The notes: generated by a model from the sequence alone, not told the origin. Positions 1-6,603 are shown, numbered from the stretch's first letter. The stretch: 14,860 nt of DNA from Clostridia bacterium (GCA_017411585.1 JAFQPV010000152.1:1-14860); one strand, 5' to 3'. Program-made: numbers and translations.

Positions 1-107
1 GCTGCAAGAATCTTGGAAGAAGCCGTTCTACCAATACCGTAAATGTAGGTAAGACCGATTTCTACTCTCTTTTCTCTAGGTAAATCAATACCAGCTATTC
101 TTGCCAT
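1..107 (-). CDS. rpsM: Ribosomal protein S13 (uS13), N-terminal part only
   Basis: Small-subunit head protein that contacts the P-site tRNA and the 50S subunit through the intersubunit bridges. Only the first 35 codons are present; the gene continues beyond the left edge. The reading begins MARIAGIDLPREKRVEIGLT and continues YIYGIGRTASS, the very conserved S13 start with the helix-two-turns-helix nucleotide-contact region. The ATG at 105-107 is preceded by AGGAGGTG about 10 nt upstream. It would be the first gene of the alpha group (rpsM, rpsK, rpsD, rpoA, rplQ), which I cannot see. The 233-bp gap before it is unusually long for this cluster and rich in hairpins. Confidence 0.97.
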   Translation of the reverse strand, partial: MARIAGIDLPREKRVEIGLTYIYGIGRTASSKILA

Positions 108-340
108 TGTCCTTACACCTCCTGATTTGTAAATCTCTCTGTGTTTTTTCGTTGCGGCATTTGCCGCAGTCCATTCGGACCTGGTAAATTATGCCTTACA
201 CTAAAATGCGAAGCCACTGCATTTTAATCTCGTTAGGCTTCAAGCTCATTCGGACTATCCGCACTTCGTCGGATTCAGCCGCGCCCTTATGAGTTGTTTA
301 CAATTTAGTTTGCATGTTACCATGCTTGCTGCAAAAATTC
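108..340 (-). promoter_or_regulatory. Structured 233-bp gap before rpsM, possible alpha-operon leader
   Basis: No coding sequence is supported here. I see five perfect stem-loops (plus-strand positions): GCATG/CATGC at 312-325; ATCCG/CGGAT at 257-274; an 8-bp TAAAATGC/GCATTTTA at 202-226; GTCC/GGAC at 169-180; and TGCGGC/GCCGCA at 153-168. The last two lie directly side by side. A 9-nt direct repeat CATTCGGAC occurs at 172-180 and 247-255. TCCG at 258-261 can pair with CGGA at 251-254 or at 270-273, so two folds exclude each other. No hairpin is followed by a T-tract on the minus strand, so none looks like a terminator, and I found no convincing promoter. In E. coli the S4-binding leader of the alpha operon sits at this same place before rpsM. 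A role as a leader RNA or a dispersed palindromic repeat is inference. Confidence 0.5.
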
Positions 341-454
341 TCAGCCCTGCTTCTGCTTATGCTTCGGATTTTCACAAATTACCATAATTTTGCCTTTTCT
401 CTTAATCATTTTGCATTTTTCGCAAATTGGTTTAACAGACGGTCTAACCTTCAT
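341..454 (-). CDS. rpmJ: Ribosomal protein L36 (bL36), zinc-ribbon form
   Basis: A 37-residue large-subunit protein that sits near the 23S rRNA L11/helix 89 region and helps order rRNA late in 50S assembly. It begins MKVRPSVKPICEKCK and ends ENPKHKQKQG before TGA at 341-343. The zinc ligands are all present: Cys11, Cys14, Cys27 and His32, so this is the C+ form rather than the zinc-free paralogue. The ATG at 452-454 follows a strong GAGGAGGTAATCTAA ribosome binding site. It lies between infA (83 nt upstream, with a hairpin in the gap) and rpsM (233 nt downstream). Its length equals the family norm. Confidence 0.97.
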   Translation of the reverse strand: MKVRPSVKPICEKCKMIKRKGKIMVICENPKHKQKQG

Positions 455-476
455 TTAGATTACCTCCTCTTAAAGT

Positions 477-515
477 CCGTCCGCCGACTTTCGGTCGGCG
501 AATGTATAAAGACGG
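477..515 (-). other. Stem-loop between infA and rpmJ
   Basis: A perfect 7-bp stem CGCCGAC (482-488) / GTCGGCG (494-500) with a 5-nt loop. It is extended by CCGTC (477-481) pairing with GACGG (511-515) across a 10-nt bulge on one side. There is no T-tract on either strand, so it is not an intrinsic terminator. It lies 23-61 nt upstream of the rpmJ start. Its role may be mRNA processing, stability or translation control; this is inference. Confidence 0.55.
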
Positions 516-537
516 GTTTCCCCTTCCTTATAACCTC

Positions 538-756
538 TTACTTCGCTCTCCAGGTAATTCTGCCGCGCGTTAAATCATACGGCGACATTTCAACCGTAAC
601 CTTGTCACCCGGAAGAATTCGGATAAAATTCATTCTGAGCTTACCGGAGATATGGGCAAGTATCTCGTGCCCGTTCTCAAGCTCAACCTTAAACATTGCA
701 TTCGGTAATGCTTCAACCACGGTACCTTCAATTTCAATCATATCAGCCTTTGCCAC
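538..756 (-). CDS. infA: Translation initiation factor IF-1
   Basis: IF-1 binds the ribosomal A site on the 30S subunit and helps IF-2 and IF-3 select the start codon. The 72-residue protein matches the usual length and is a single S1/OB-fold: MAKADMIEIEGTVVEALPNA, then FKVELENGHEILAHISGK, then PGDKVTVEMSPYDLTRGRIT. The start is GTG at 754-756, with AGGGGG 8 nt upstream. The in-frame ATG five codons later is too far from that site and would remove conserved residues. The upstream KOW gene ends 15 nt away, and its TGA lies just ahead of the infA ribosome binding site, suggesting translational coupling. Confidence 0.97.
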   Translation of the reverse strand: MAKADMIEIEGTVVEALPNAMFKVELENGHEILAHISGKLRMNFIRILPGDKVTVEMSPYDLTRGRITWRAK

Positions 757-771
757 GGATAAAGCCCCCTC

Positions 772-1044
772 TCACTGTTCTTGATTTTCACAAAACTCGC
801 TGAGTTCTCGGCGAATCTCGTTGTTGGTTACCTTACCGGTTTCCAAAAGCTTCTCACGAAGCATATTTGCCACCGTTTTTGTAACCGATAAATGTTTGAA
901 TTTCTTCTTTTTTGGTTTGTCGCACTTACGCGTTTTTCCGTCGCAGATGTAGGCGTATTCGCCCTCAAGTGCAATCACCACATAGTAGTCGCCCTTGTCT
1001 CGTCCTGCCTTGGAAAACACGATGGAACCTAAACCAATGTCCAA
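772..1044 (-). CDS. KOW-domain RNA-binding protein (L14e/L27e-like)
   Basis: A small basic protein of 90 residues with a KOW/SH3-like module at the N-terminus (GSIVFSKAGRDKGDYYVVI, residues 6-24). A lysine-rich stretch follows around residues 42-50 (KPKKKKFK) and then a helical acidic tail. Proteins of this type often sit between map and infA in Firmicutes and resemble archaeal/eukaryotic L14e; their function is not well established. I place the start at TTG 1042-1044, because GAGGTGAT (1049-1056) is an ideal ribosome binding site 8 nt before it. The GTG at 1051-1053, which would add three residues, lies inside that site. RNA or ribosome binding is inferred from the domain and the neighbours. 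Confidence 0.85.
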   Translation of the reverse strand: MDIGLGSIVFSKAGRDKGDYYVVIALEGEYAYICDGKTRKCDKPKKKKFKHLSVTKTVANMLREKLLETGKVTNNEIRRELSEFCENQEQ

Positions 1045-1072
1045 AAAAATCACCTCAATAAATGTTCGCGTG

Positions 1073-1819
1073 TTACTTAGTCAGAATTTCACATTCTCCA
1101 TCTCTAATCAGAATGGTATGCTCATAATGTGCCGATAAAGACCCGTCATCCGTGTATACGGTCCAATCATTGTCCGCATCCACAAACACACCGTAGTCTC
1201 CGGCATTTACCATCGGCTCAACTGCAATCGTCATTCCGGAAACCAGGCGAACGCCGCGTCCCGGAGTGCCGTAATTGAGTACGCTCGGCTCCTCATGGAG
1301 CTTGGCACCGATGCCATGACCTGTGTAATCACGCACCACGCTGTAACCGTGCGCTTCTACATAGCTTTGGATTGCCGCAGATATGTCAGAAACGCGATTG
1401 CCGCGCTTAGCAAACGCTATACCTTCATAAAAGCTTTGCTTTGTTACATCAATCAGCTTTTGTGCTTCTTCACTGATTTTTCCGACCGGAAACGTTTTCG
1501 CGCTGTCCCCGTGATAACCGTGGTAGCACGCGCCGATGTCGATGCTGACAATGTCACCCTCGCACAAACGTGTGTCATCCGGAATCCCGTGGATGACCTG
1601 GTCGTTGATGGAAACGCATATGCTCGCCGGGAAACCGCCATAACCCTTAAAGGACGGGGTTGCACCCTGCGAAGTAATAAACTTATATGCGATTTCATCA
1701 AGCTGTTTGGTCGTAACGCCCGGCTTGATTGCCGCCTTCAATTCCTTGAAGGTGTCCGAAACGATTTTTCCGGCTTTGCGCATATATTCTACTTCTGCGC
1801 GCGACTTAATTGTAATCAT
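1073..1819 (-). CDS. map: Type I methionine aminopeptidase
   Basis: Removes the initiator methionine from nascent proteins after deformylation; a cytosolic dinuclear metalloenzyme. The 248-residue length fits the bacterial type Ia class with a pita-bread fold. The metal and catalytic residues are visible: His77 (DQVIHGIPDD), Asp94 (SIDIG), Asp105 (YHGDSAKTF), His168 (YTGHGIG), His175, Glu201 (AVEPM) and Glu233 (HYEHT). I chose ATG 1817-1819 (MITIKSRAEVEYM), which lies 6 nt after AGGAGG. A longer in-frame reading to 1870 only overlaps adk. The adk stop TAG overlaps this ribosome binding site (TAGGAGG), so translation is probably coupled to adk. Confidence 0.97.
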   Translation of the reverse strand: MITIKSRAEVEYMRKAGKIVSDTFKELKAAIKPGVTTKQLDEIAYKFITSQGATPSFKGYGGFPASICVSINDQVIHGIPDDTRLCEGDIVSIDIGACYHGYHGDSAKTFPVGKISEEAQKLIDVTKQSFYEGIAFAKRGNRVSDISAAIQSYVEAHGYSVVRDYTGHGIGAKLHEEPSVLNYGTPGRGVRLVSGMTIAVEPMVNAGDYGVFVDADNDWTVYTDDGSLSAHYEHTILIRDGECEILTK

Positions 1820-1829
1820 AAGCCGCCTC

Positions 1830-2465
1830 CTACAGGCCCAGTGCCTTAAACAACGCCTTCGTGATGTCACTTACAGCGCCAACACCGTCTACGCAAGTCA
1901 GCTTGCCTGCAGCTTTATAATAATCCTTGATCGGCTCTGTCTGCTCATGATAAACCTTCATGCGGTTCTTGATTGTTTCCTCACTGTCATCCGCACGCTG
2001 CACAAGTGCTGCGCCACATTTATCACAAGTATCACCGGTCTTGGACGGATTGTTGGTCACATGGAATGTCGCCTTACAGGTCGGACACTCACGTCTGCCC
2101 GTCAATCTCGCGATGATGTTCTCATCCGGCACTTCCAAAGAAAGCGCTACGTCAATTGCATTCGGAAGCATTGCATCCAGTGCCTTAGCCTGCTCCACCG
2201 TTCTCGGGAAGCCATCTAAGATGTAACCGTCTGCACAGTCAGCCATAACCAGTCTGTCACGTACGATACCGATTACAACTTCGTCCGGCACAAGCGCACC
2301 TTGCTTGATATAGCCTTCAGCTGTCATACCAAGCTCTGTTTTGTTTGCAATCGCTTCACGAAGCATTGCGCCCGTGGATATAGTAGGGATCTTGGCAGCT
2401 TCCGCAATGTAAGCTGCCTGGGTTCCCTTACCTGCTCCAGGAGGGCCTAAAAATACGATTTTCAT
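1830..2465 (-). CDS. adk: Adenylate kinase, zinc-binding lid form
   Basis: Interconverts ATP + AMP and 2 ADP, setting the cellular adenylate balance. The 211-residue protein has the P-loop GPPGAGKGT (residues 7-15), the AMP-site motif DGFPRT (84-89) and a long LID domain. The LID carries four cysteines, Cys127, Cys130, Cys147 and Cys150 (CPTC...CDKC), a structural zinc site typical of many Gram-positive enzymes. The ATG at 2463-2465 follows GAGGTGGGATAAAA. Its position right after secY is the conserved Firmicutes arrangement. All key residues are present. Confidence 0.98.
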   Translation of the reverse strand: MKIVFLGPPGAGKGTQAAYIAEAAKIPTISTGAMLREAIANKTELGMTAEGYIKQGALVPDEVVIGIVRDRLVMADCADGYILDGFPRTVEQAKALDAMLPNAIDVALSLEVPDENIIARLTGRRECPTCKATFHVTNNPSKTGDTCDKCGAALVQRADDSEETIKNRMKVYHEQTEPIKDYYKAAGKLTCVDGVGAVSDITKALFKALGL

Positions 2466-2492
2466 TTTTATCCCACCTCGAATAAATTCTGA

Positions 2493-3785
2493 TTACTCTA
2501 AGAAGCCTTTATAATGGCGCATCATCATCTGCGACTCAATCTGCTTCACTGTCTCAAGTGCAACACCTTCAACAATCAGCAAGGACGTACCGCCCATTGC
2601 GATGCCGGAGAGTTGATTGATATGTGATAAGAAGATCGGCAGAACTGCGATTAAACCAAGGAACAACGCACCAACCAGAACAACTCTGTTGAGTGTCTTG
2701 GAGATGAAGTCGCTTGTCGGCTTGCCCGGACGGATGCCCGGAATGAAACCGCCGTTCTTTTTGATGTTGTTTGCCATTTCTATCGGATTGTACTGCATTG
2801 CCGTGTAGAAATAGGTAAAGAAGATGATGAGCACGAAGTATACGATTGCATACACCCAACCTGTGGTTGTAATCTGATCATATACTGCCTTCCAGAAGCC
2901 TGTCATGTTCTGACCGCCACCAAAGAACTGCATGATGGTTGCCGGGAACATACAGATGCTGGAAGCAAAGATAATCGGCATTACGCCTGCCATAGCTACC
3001 TTAATCGGAATGTTAGTGCTCTGGCCGCCGTACATCTTTCTGCCTACAACACGCTTAGCGTACTGAATCGGGATTCTGCGCTCTGCATTGTTCATGAAAA
3101 CAACGAAGCCCAAAACTGCGATAAACATTGCTACAATCAGAACAAGCATAATCACATTCATAACCGAAATGTCAGCCAAGAACTGGTTGTAGAGTGTTAC
3201 AACTGCCGACGGCAGTCTGGAAATGATACCAGCAAAGATAATCAAAGAAATACCGTTACCAATACCCTTGTCCGTAATTTCTTCACCAATCCACATAACA
3301 AATGCGGTACCAGCGGTGAAGGTCAACATAATTACGATGGCACTCATAACGCCCGGGTCGCTAACAACCTGATAGCTCTTGAGTGTGAAGTACAGACCAA
3401 CTGCCTGTAACAACGCCAAAATAATTGTTGCATATCTTGTGATGCTGTTAATTTTCTTTCTGCCTTCCTCACCCTGCTTCGAAAGTCTTTCGAGTGCAGG
3501 AATTGCAACTGTGAGGAGCTGAATGATAATCGACGAGTTGATGTACGGGGAAATACCCATTGCAAAAATCGTCGCATTCGATAATGCACCGCCGGAGAAT
3601 GTATCCAGAAGCGAGAACAGACCCATACCGCCGTCAGCAGCCATAAAAGCCTTCATCATTTCTGCATCCAAGCCCGGAACCGGAATCATGCTGCCGAATC
3701 TGTAAACAATCAGCATCAAAATCGTAAAAATCATCTTTTTACGCAAGTCCGGGATTGCCCAAGCATTTCTCAATGTCTTAAACAA
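2493..3785 (-). CDS. secY: Protein translocase subunit SecY
   Basis: Channel-forming subunit of the SecYEG translocon in the cytoplasmic membrane; exports and inserts proteins together with SecA and the ribosome. The 430 residues fit a ten-helix protein. Conserved family segments are visible: MFKTLRNAWAIPDLRKKM at the N-terminus, a plug region after PVPGLDAEM, YINSSIIIQLL followed by ERLSKQGEEGRKKI, TDKGIGNGISLIIFAGI near 171-187, and the cytoplasmic PGIRPGKPTSDFI loop before helix 9. The start is TTG at 3783-3785, immediately after the rplO stop codon. GAGGTGATC, an extended match to the 16S 3' end, lies within the last rplO codons. Translation is therefore probably coupled to L15. Confidence 0.97.
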   Translation of the reverse strand: MFKTLRNAWAIPDLRKKMIFTILMLIVYRFGSMIPVPGLDAEMMKAFMAADGGMGLFSLLDTFSGGALSNATIFAMGISPYINSSIIIQLLTVAIPALERLSKQGEEGRKKINSITRYATIILALLQAVGLYFTLKSYQVVSDPGVMSAIVIMLTFTAGTAFVMWIGEEITDKGIGNGISLIIFAGIISRLPSAVVTLYNQFLADISVMNVIMLVLIVAMFIAVLGFVVFMNNAERRIPIQYAKRVVGRKMYGGQSTNIPIKVAMAGVMPIIFASSICMFPATIMQFFGGGQNMTGFWKAVYDQITTTGWVYAIVYFVLIIFFTYFYTAMQYNPIEMANNIKKNGGFIPGIRPGKPTSDFISKTLNRVVLVGALFLGLIAVLPIFLSHINQLSGIAMGGTSLLIVEGVALETVKQIESQMMMRHYKGFLE

Positions 3786-4226
3786 TTAGATCACCTCTGC
3801 CTTTCCGCCGGCTGCAGTAATCTTTTCTACAGCAGACTGTGTAAACTTAGCAGCCTTCACAGTCAGCGGTTTTGTGATTTCACCTCTGCCAAGAACCTTG
3901 ATGCCATCCTTAACCTTGCTGATGATACCAGCTTCCTTCAATGCTTCAGCAGTAACCTCAGCGCCGCTTTCGAAGCGCTCAAGCACTTCTACGTTCACGG
4001 TTACATACTCTTTTGCGAATATATTGGTAAAACCTCTCTTCGGAAGACGTCTGTAGATCGGCATCTGACCACCTTCGAAACCCGGTCTAACACCGCCGCC
4101 ACTACGTGCGTTCTGACCCTTATGACCCTTACCTGCTGTCTTACCGTTACCGCTACCAGGACCGCGTCCCTTTCTCTTCGCTACGAACTTGGAACCCTCT
4201 GTCGGTTGAAGCTCTTCAAGTCTCAT
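3786..4226 (-). CDS. rplO: Ribosomal protein L15 (uL15)
   Basis: Large-subunit assembly protein that threads a basic N-terminal extension into 23S rRNA. The 146 residues match the family. The N-terminus MRLEELQPTEGSK leads into the glycine/arginine-rich KGRGPGSGNGKTAGKGHKGQ and the RSGGGVRPGFEGGQMPIYRRLPKRGF signature; the globular domain ends in AAGGKAEVI. The ATG follows AAAGGAGGTG. Its final codons contain the secY ribosome binding site, and the secY TTG begins at the very next base after its TAA. Confidence 0.98.
   Translation of the reverse strand: MRLEELQPTEGSKFVAKRKGRGPGSGNGKTAGKGHKGQNARSGGGVRPGFEGGQMPIYRRLPKRGFTNIFAKEYVTVNVEVLERFESGAEVTAEALKEAGIISKVKDGIKVLGRGEITKPLTVKAAKFTQSAVEKITAAGGKAEVI
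3789..3797 (-). promoter_or_regulatory. Extended ribosome binding site of secY inside rplO
   Basis: GAGGTGATC, a nine-base match to the complement of the 16S rRNA 3' end, is formed by the last codons of rplO (GAG GTG ATC) just before its TAA. The GAGG core is 8 nt before the TTG start of secY. This site decides the unusual TTG start, since the family N-terminus MFKTLRNAW begins exactly there. Confidence 0.8.
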
Positions 4227-4258
4227 GGTTTTGCACCTCCTTTTGTTTTGTCTTAAAA

Positions 4259-4441
4259 TTAAGCCTCTTCTACTTCGATCAAGTGAGAAACCTTATTGAT
4301 CATACCACGGATCTGCGGAGTATCCTTCTTTACTACTACACTGCGAATCTTCTTTAAGCCCAAAGCAGCTACTGTAGCAATCTGGTCATCCTTACGACCG
4401 ATCGTGCTCTTTACGAGCGTAATCTTTAATTCTTTAGCCAT
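4259..4441 (-). CDS. rpmD: Ribosomal protein L30 (uL30)
   Basis: Small single-domain large-subunit protein of 60 residues, the usual bacterial length. The signature is LKITLVKSTIGRKDDQIATVAALGLKKI followed by VVVKKDTPQIRGMINKVSHLI. The ATG at 4439-4441 follows AAGGAGG, and this ribosome binding site shares bases with the TAA stop of rpsE (TAAGGAGG), so the two are tightly packed. It sits between S5 and L15 as in other bacteria. Confidence 0.97.
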   Translation of the reverse strand: MAKELKITLVKSTIGRKDDQIATVAALGLKKIRSVVVKKDTPQIRGMINKVSHLIEVEEA

Positions 4442-4454
4442 TTTTGTCTCCTCC

Positions 4455-4958
4455 TTAACCCAGTAATTCTTCTACGTCCTTACCGCGAAGCTTTGCAACT
4501 TCATCAGCAGACTTCAGCGCTGCAAGACCTTCGATTGTAGCTCTTACAACGTTTCTTGGGTTATTGGAACGCAAAGACTTTGCACGGATATCCTTGATAC
4601 CAACGAGCTCGAATACGGCTCTGGCAGGACCGCCTGCGATGATACCGGTACCTTCTTCAGCCGGCTTCATAACGATGTGGCCTGCGCCGAACTTACCGTT
4701 GATTTCGTGCGGAATCGTTCCCTCTACCAGAGGAACGGTAATCATGTTCTTCTTCGCGTCCTCTATGCCTTTACGAATAGCGTCCGGAATTTCTGCTGCT
4801 TTACCTGTGCCGTAACCTACGTGACCGTTTTCGTCACCAACAACAACCAAAGCACTGAAACGGAAGGTTCTACCGCCCTTCACAACCTTAGCTACACGGC
4901 TTAAATTAACAACTTTTTCTTTAATATCTAATGTGGCTGCGTCAATTCTCTCCTGCAT
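4455..4958 (-). CDS. rpsE: Ribosomal protein S5 (uS5)
   Basis: Small-subunit protein at the mRNA entry channel, involved in decoding accuracy and mRNA unwinding. The 167 residues hold the N-terminal double-stranded RNA-binding-like domain (VVNLSRVAKVVKGGRTFRFS, then VGYGTGKAAEIPDAIRKGIE) and the C-terminal domain with GTGIIAGGPARAVFELVGI and SNNPRNVVRATIEGL. Both family signatures are complete. The ATG follows AAGGAGGGATATC. The L18 gene ends 18 nt upstream. Confidence 0.98.
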   Translation of the reverse strand: MQERIDAATLDIKEKVVNLSRVAKVVKGGRTFRFSALVVVGDENGHVGYGTGKAAEIPDAIRKGIEDAKKNMITVPLVEGTIPHEINGKFGAGHIVMKPAEEGTGIIAGGPARAVFELVGIKDIRAKSLRSNNPRNVVRATIEGLAALKSADEVAKLRGKDVEELLG

Positions 4959-4976
4959 GATATCCCTCCTTCTTTC

Positions 4977-5330
4977 TTAGAACTCAAGTCCGCCTTCTCT
5001 TGCGCCTTCAGCAAGAGCAGCAACTCTGCCGTGATATTCATAACCACTTCTGTCAAATACAACTTCCTTAATGCCCTTTTCAAGTGCAAGCTTTGCAAGC
5101 TCTGCGCCTACAGCCTTTGCAGCCTCTGCATTACCGCCGTAGTTTTCGGACTTAATTGTAGAAGCGGATACGAGTGTTACACCATTTTCGTCATCGATAA
5201 GCTGTGCGTAAATGTTCTTTAAGCTACGGAACACGCTCAGTCTCGGCTTAGCAGCAGTACCGGAAATCTTCTTTCTGATACGAAGATGACGCTTTAATCT
5301 TGCTTTATTGCTTGATTTCTTACTTACCAT
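4977..5330 (-). CDS. rplR: Ribosomal protein L18 (uL18)
   Basis: Binds 5S rRNA together with L5 and helps place it in the central protuberance. The 117-residue protein is close to the usual 117-122. It has a basic N-terminus (KARLKRHLRIRKKISGT), then KPRLSVFRSLKNIYAQLIDD and the C-terminal VFDRSGYEYHGRVAALAEGAREGGLEF, all family hallmarks. The ATG follows AAAGGAGTGGATTTAC. It lies 17 nt after rplF in normal spc order. Confidence 0.97.
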   Translation of the reverse strand: MVSKKSSNKARLKRHLRIRKKISGTAAKPRLSVFRSLKNIYAQLIDDENGVTLVSASTIKSENYGGNAEAAKAVGAELAKLALEKGIKEVVFDRSGYEYHGRVAALAEGAREGGLEF

Positions 5331-5347
5331 GTAAATCCACTCCTTTC

Positions 5348-5893
5348 TTATTTCTTGCCGCCTGCTTTACCTTCTTTACGTCTGATTGTCTCAGTCGCAT
5401 ACTTGATACCCTTGCCCTTATACGGCTCCGGCGGTCTCTTCTCACGAACCTGTGCAGCAAACTGACCTACAGCCTGCTTATCAGCGCCCGAGATTACAAT
5501 CTGGTTCGGCTGCGGTACTTCAATTGTAATACCGGCCGGTGCTTCCATCTCTACCGGATGGGAGAAACCCAGTGTCAGAGCAAGCTTTTTGCCCTGCATT
5601 GCAGCTCTGTAACCTACACCGTTGATTTCCAGCGTCTTTGTAAAACCTTCAGTTACACCAACAACCATATTGTTTACAAGTGTTCTGGTTAAACCGTGTA
5701 AGGATTTGTGCGCCTTGTCTTCAGACGGTCTTGTTACAGTAACAGTATTGTCTTTTACTTCAATAATCATATCCTTGTGCAGCTTTGCGGAAAGAGTACC
5801 CTTCGGGCCCTTAACGGTAACTGCGTTTTCAGCCTCAACCTTTACGTCAACGCCTGCCGGCAGTGTGATCGGGCTGTTACCAATTCTAGACAT
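5348..5893 (-). CDS. rplF: Ribosomal protein L6 (uL6)
   Basis: Large-subunit protein near the sarcin-ricin loop and the factor-binding site. Its 181 residues form two repeated domains, beginning MSRIGNSPITLPAGVDV with a KGPKGTLS segment. The second domain carries the signature ending PEPYKGKGIKYATETIRRKEGKAGGKK. The ATG follows AGGAGGTGCACATAC. Nothing is unusual in length or context. Confidence 0.98.
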   Translation of the reverse strand: MSRIGNSPITLPAGVDVKVEAENAVTVKGPKGTLSAKLHKDMIIEVKDNTVTVTRPSEDKAHKSLHGLTRTLVNNMVVGVTEGFTKTLEINGVGYRAAMQGKKLALTLGFSHPVEMEAPAGITIEVPQPNQIVISGADKQAVGQFAAQVREKRPPEPYKGKGIKYATETIRRKEGKAGGKK

Positions 5894-5940
5894 GTATGTG
5901 CACCTCCTATGAAATAATCTTTAATAACCTTAATTTTGTC

Positions 5941-6339
5941 TTACCAAACAAACGCGAGAACTTCGCCGCCGATGTTTTGCTTGCGCGCTTCCTTATCCGT
6001 CATAATTCCCTTGGATGTGGAAATAATCGCGATACCGAGACCCTTTAATACTCTCGGAAGCTCATCAGCACCGGCATAAATTCTCAAGCCCGGGCGAGAT
6101 ACTCTCTTGAGGCCCGAGATAACCTTCTGCTTGTTTTCACCGTACTTTAAGGTTACTCTGATGATGCCCTGTTTAGAATCGTCAATAACTTGATAGCCTT
6201 TAATATAACCCTCGTCTAACAAAATCTTAGCAATTGCCTTCTTCATGTTGGATGCCGGGATATCAACTGTTTCATGTTTCGCGGAATTTGCGTTTCTGAT
6301 ACGTGTCAGCAAATCTGCGATCGGATCTGTAATTTGCAT
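5941..6339 (-). CDS. rpsH: Ribosomal protein S8 (uS8)
   Basis: Primary 16S rRNA-binding protein of the central domain; in E. coli it is also the translational repressor of the spc operon. The 132 residues run from MQITDPIADLLTRIRNAN through RVSRPGLRIYAGADELPRV to ISTSKGIMTDKEARKQNIGGEVLAFVW, all diagnostic. The ATG follows AAGGAGGTAAAGTAA. The 78-nt gap before it contains two mutually exclusive helices, one ending 1 nt from this ribosome binding site, which could allow control of S8 translation (inference). Confidence 0.98.
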   Translation of the reverse strand: MQITDPIADLLTRIRNANSAKHETVDIPASNMKKAIAKILLDEGYIKGYQVIDDSKQGIIRVTLKYGENKQKVISGLKRVSRPGLRIYAGADELPRVLKGLGIAIISTSKGIMTDKEARKQNIGGEVLAFVW

Positions 6340-6347
6340 TTACTTTA

Positions 6348-6396
6348 CCTCCTTCCAAAACCTTGGACGTTCGGTGGTTTTGAAGCTTTGCTTCAA
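6348..6396 (-). promoter_or_regulatory. Competing stem-loops ahead of the rpsH ribosome binding site
   Basis: The 78-nt rpsN-rpsH gap holds a perfect 7-bp hairpin TTGAAGC/GCTTCAA with a 3-nt loop (6380-6396). It also holds a second 7-bp inverted repeat, CAAAACC (6356-6362) with GGTTTTG (6376-6382). The two share 6380-6382 and cannot both form fully. On the transcript the second helix ends 1 nt before the AAGGAGG (6348-6354) of rpsH, so its formation could affect ribosome access. A regulatory role is inference. Confidence 0.45.
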
Positions 6397-6417
6397 CCTG
6401 CCGTCACCTATTAAAAA

Positions 6418-6603
6418 TTACCAGCTAGCCTTTTTAACGCCAGGAATCTGACCTTTATAGGCTAATTCACGAAAGCAAATACGGCAGATGCCATACTTTC
6501 TGAGGTAAGCGTGCGGACGACCGCAAATCTTACAACGGTTGTATGCCTGTGTGCTGTACTTCGGTGCCTTCTGCTGCTTTAAAATCATTGCTTTTTTAGC
6601 CAT
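6418..6603 (-). CDS. rpsN: Ribosomal protein S14, type Z (uS14)
   Basis: Small-subunit head protein. At 61 residues it is the short zinc-binding form (sometimes called rpsZ), not the roughly 100-residue zinc-free form. The ligands are Cys24, Cys27, Cys40 and Cys43 (RCKICGRPHAYLRKYGICRICF), followed by the invariant ELAYKGQIPGVKKASW. The ATG at 6601-6603 follows AAGGAGGTACAAC. Its place between L5 and S8 is standard, and the zinc dependence is shared with L24 and L36 in this cluster. Confidence 0.98.
   Translation of the reverse strand: MAKKAMILKQQKAPKYSTQAYNRCKICGRPHAYLRKYGICRICFRELAYKGQIPGVKKASW

Noticed and set aside
108..340. CRISPR array or insertion sequence in the rpmJ-rpsM gap
   Set aside because: Only one 9-nt repeat pair is present, with no regular spacing, transposase or target-site duplication.
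314..784. Open reading frame of 156 codons on the plus strand across rpmJ and infA
   Set aside because: It is antisense to two certain genes and to a hairpin gap; its composition is low in complexity and matches no family I know.
1820..1870. Longer start of map adding 17 residues (MTSRRRCLRHWACRRRL)
   Set aside because: It lies inside adk, has no ribosome binding site of its own, and the ATG at 1817-1819 has an ideal one.
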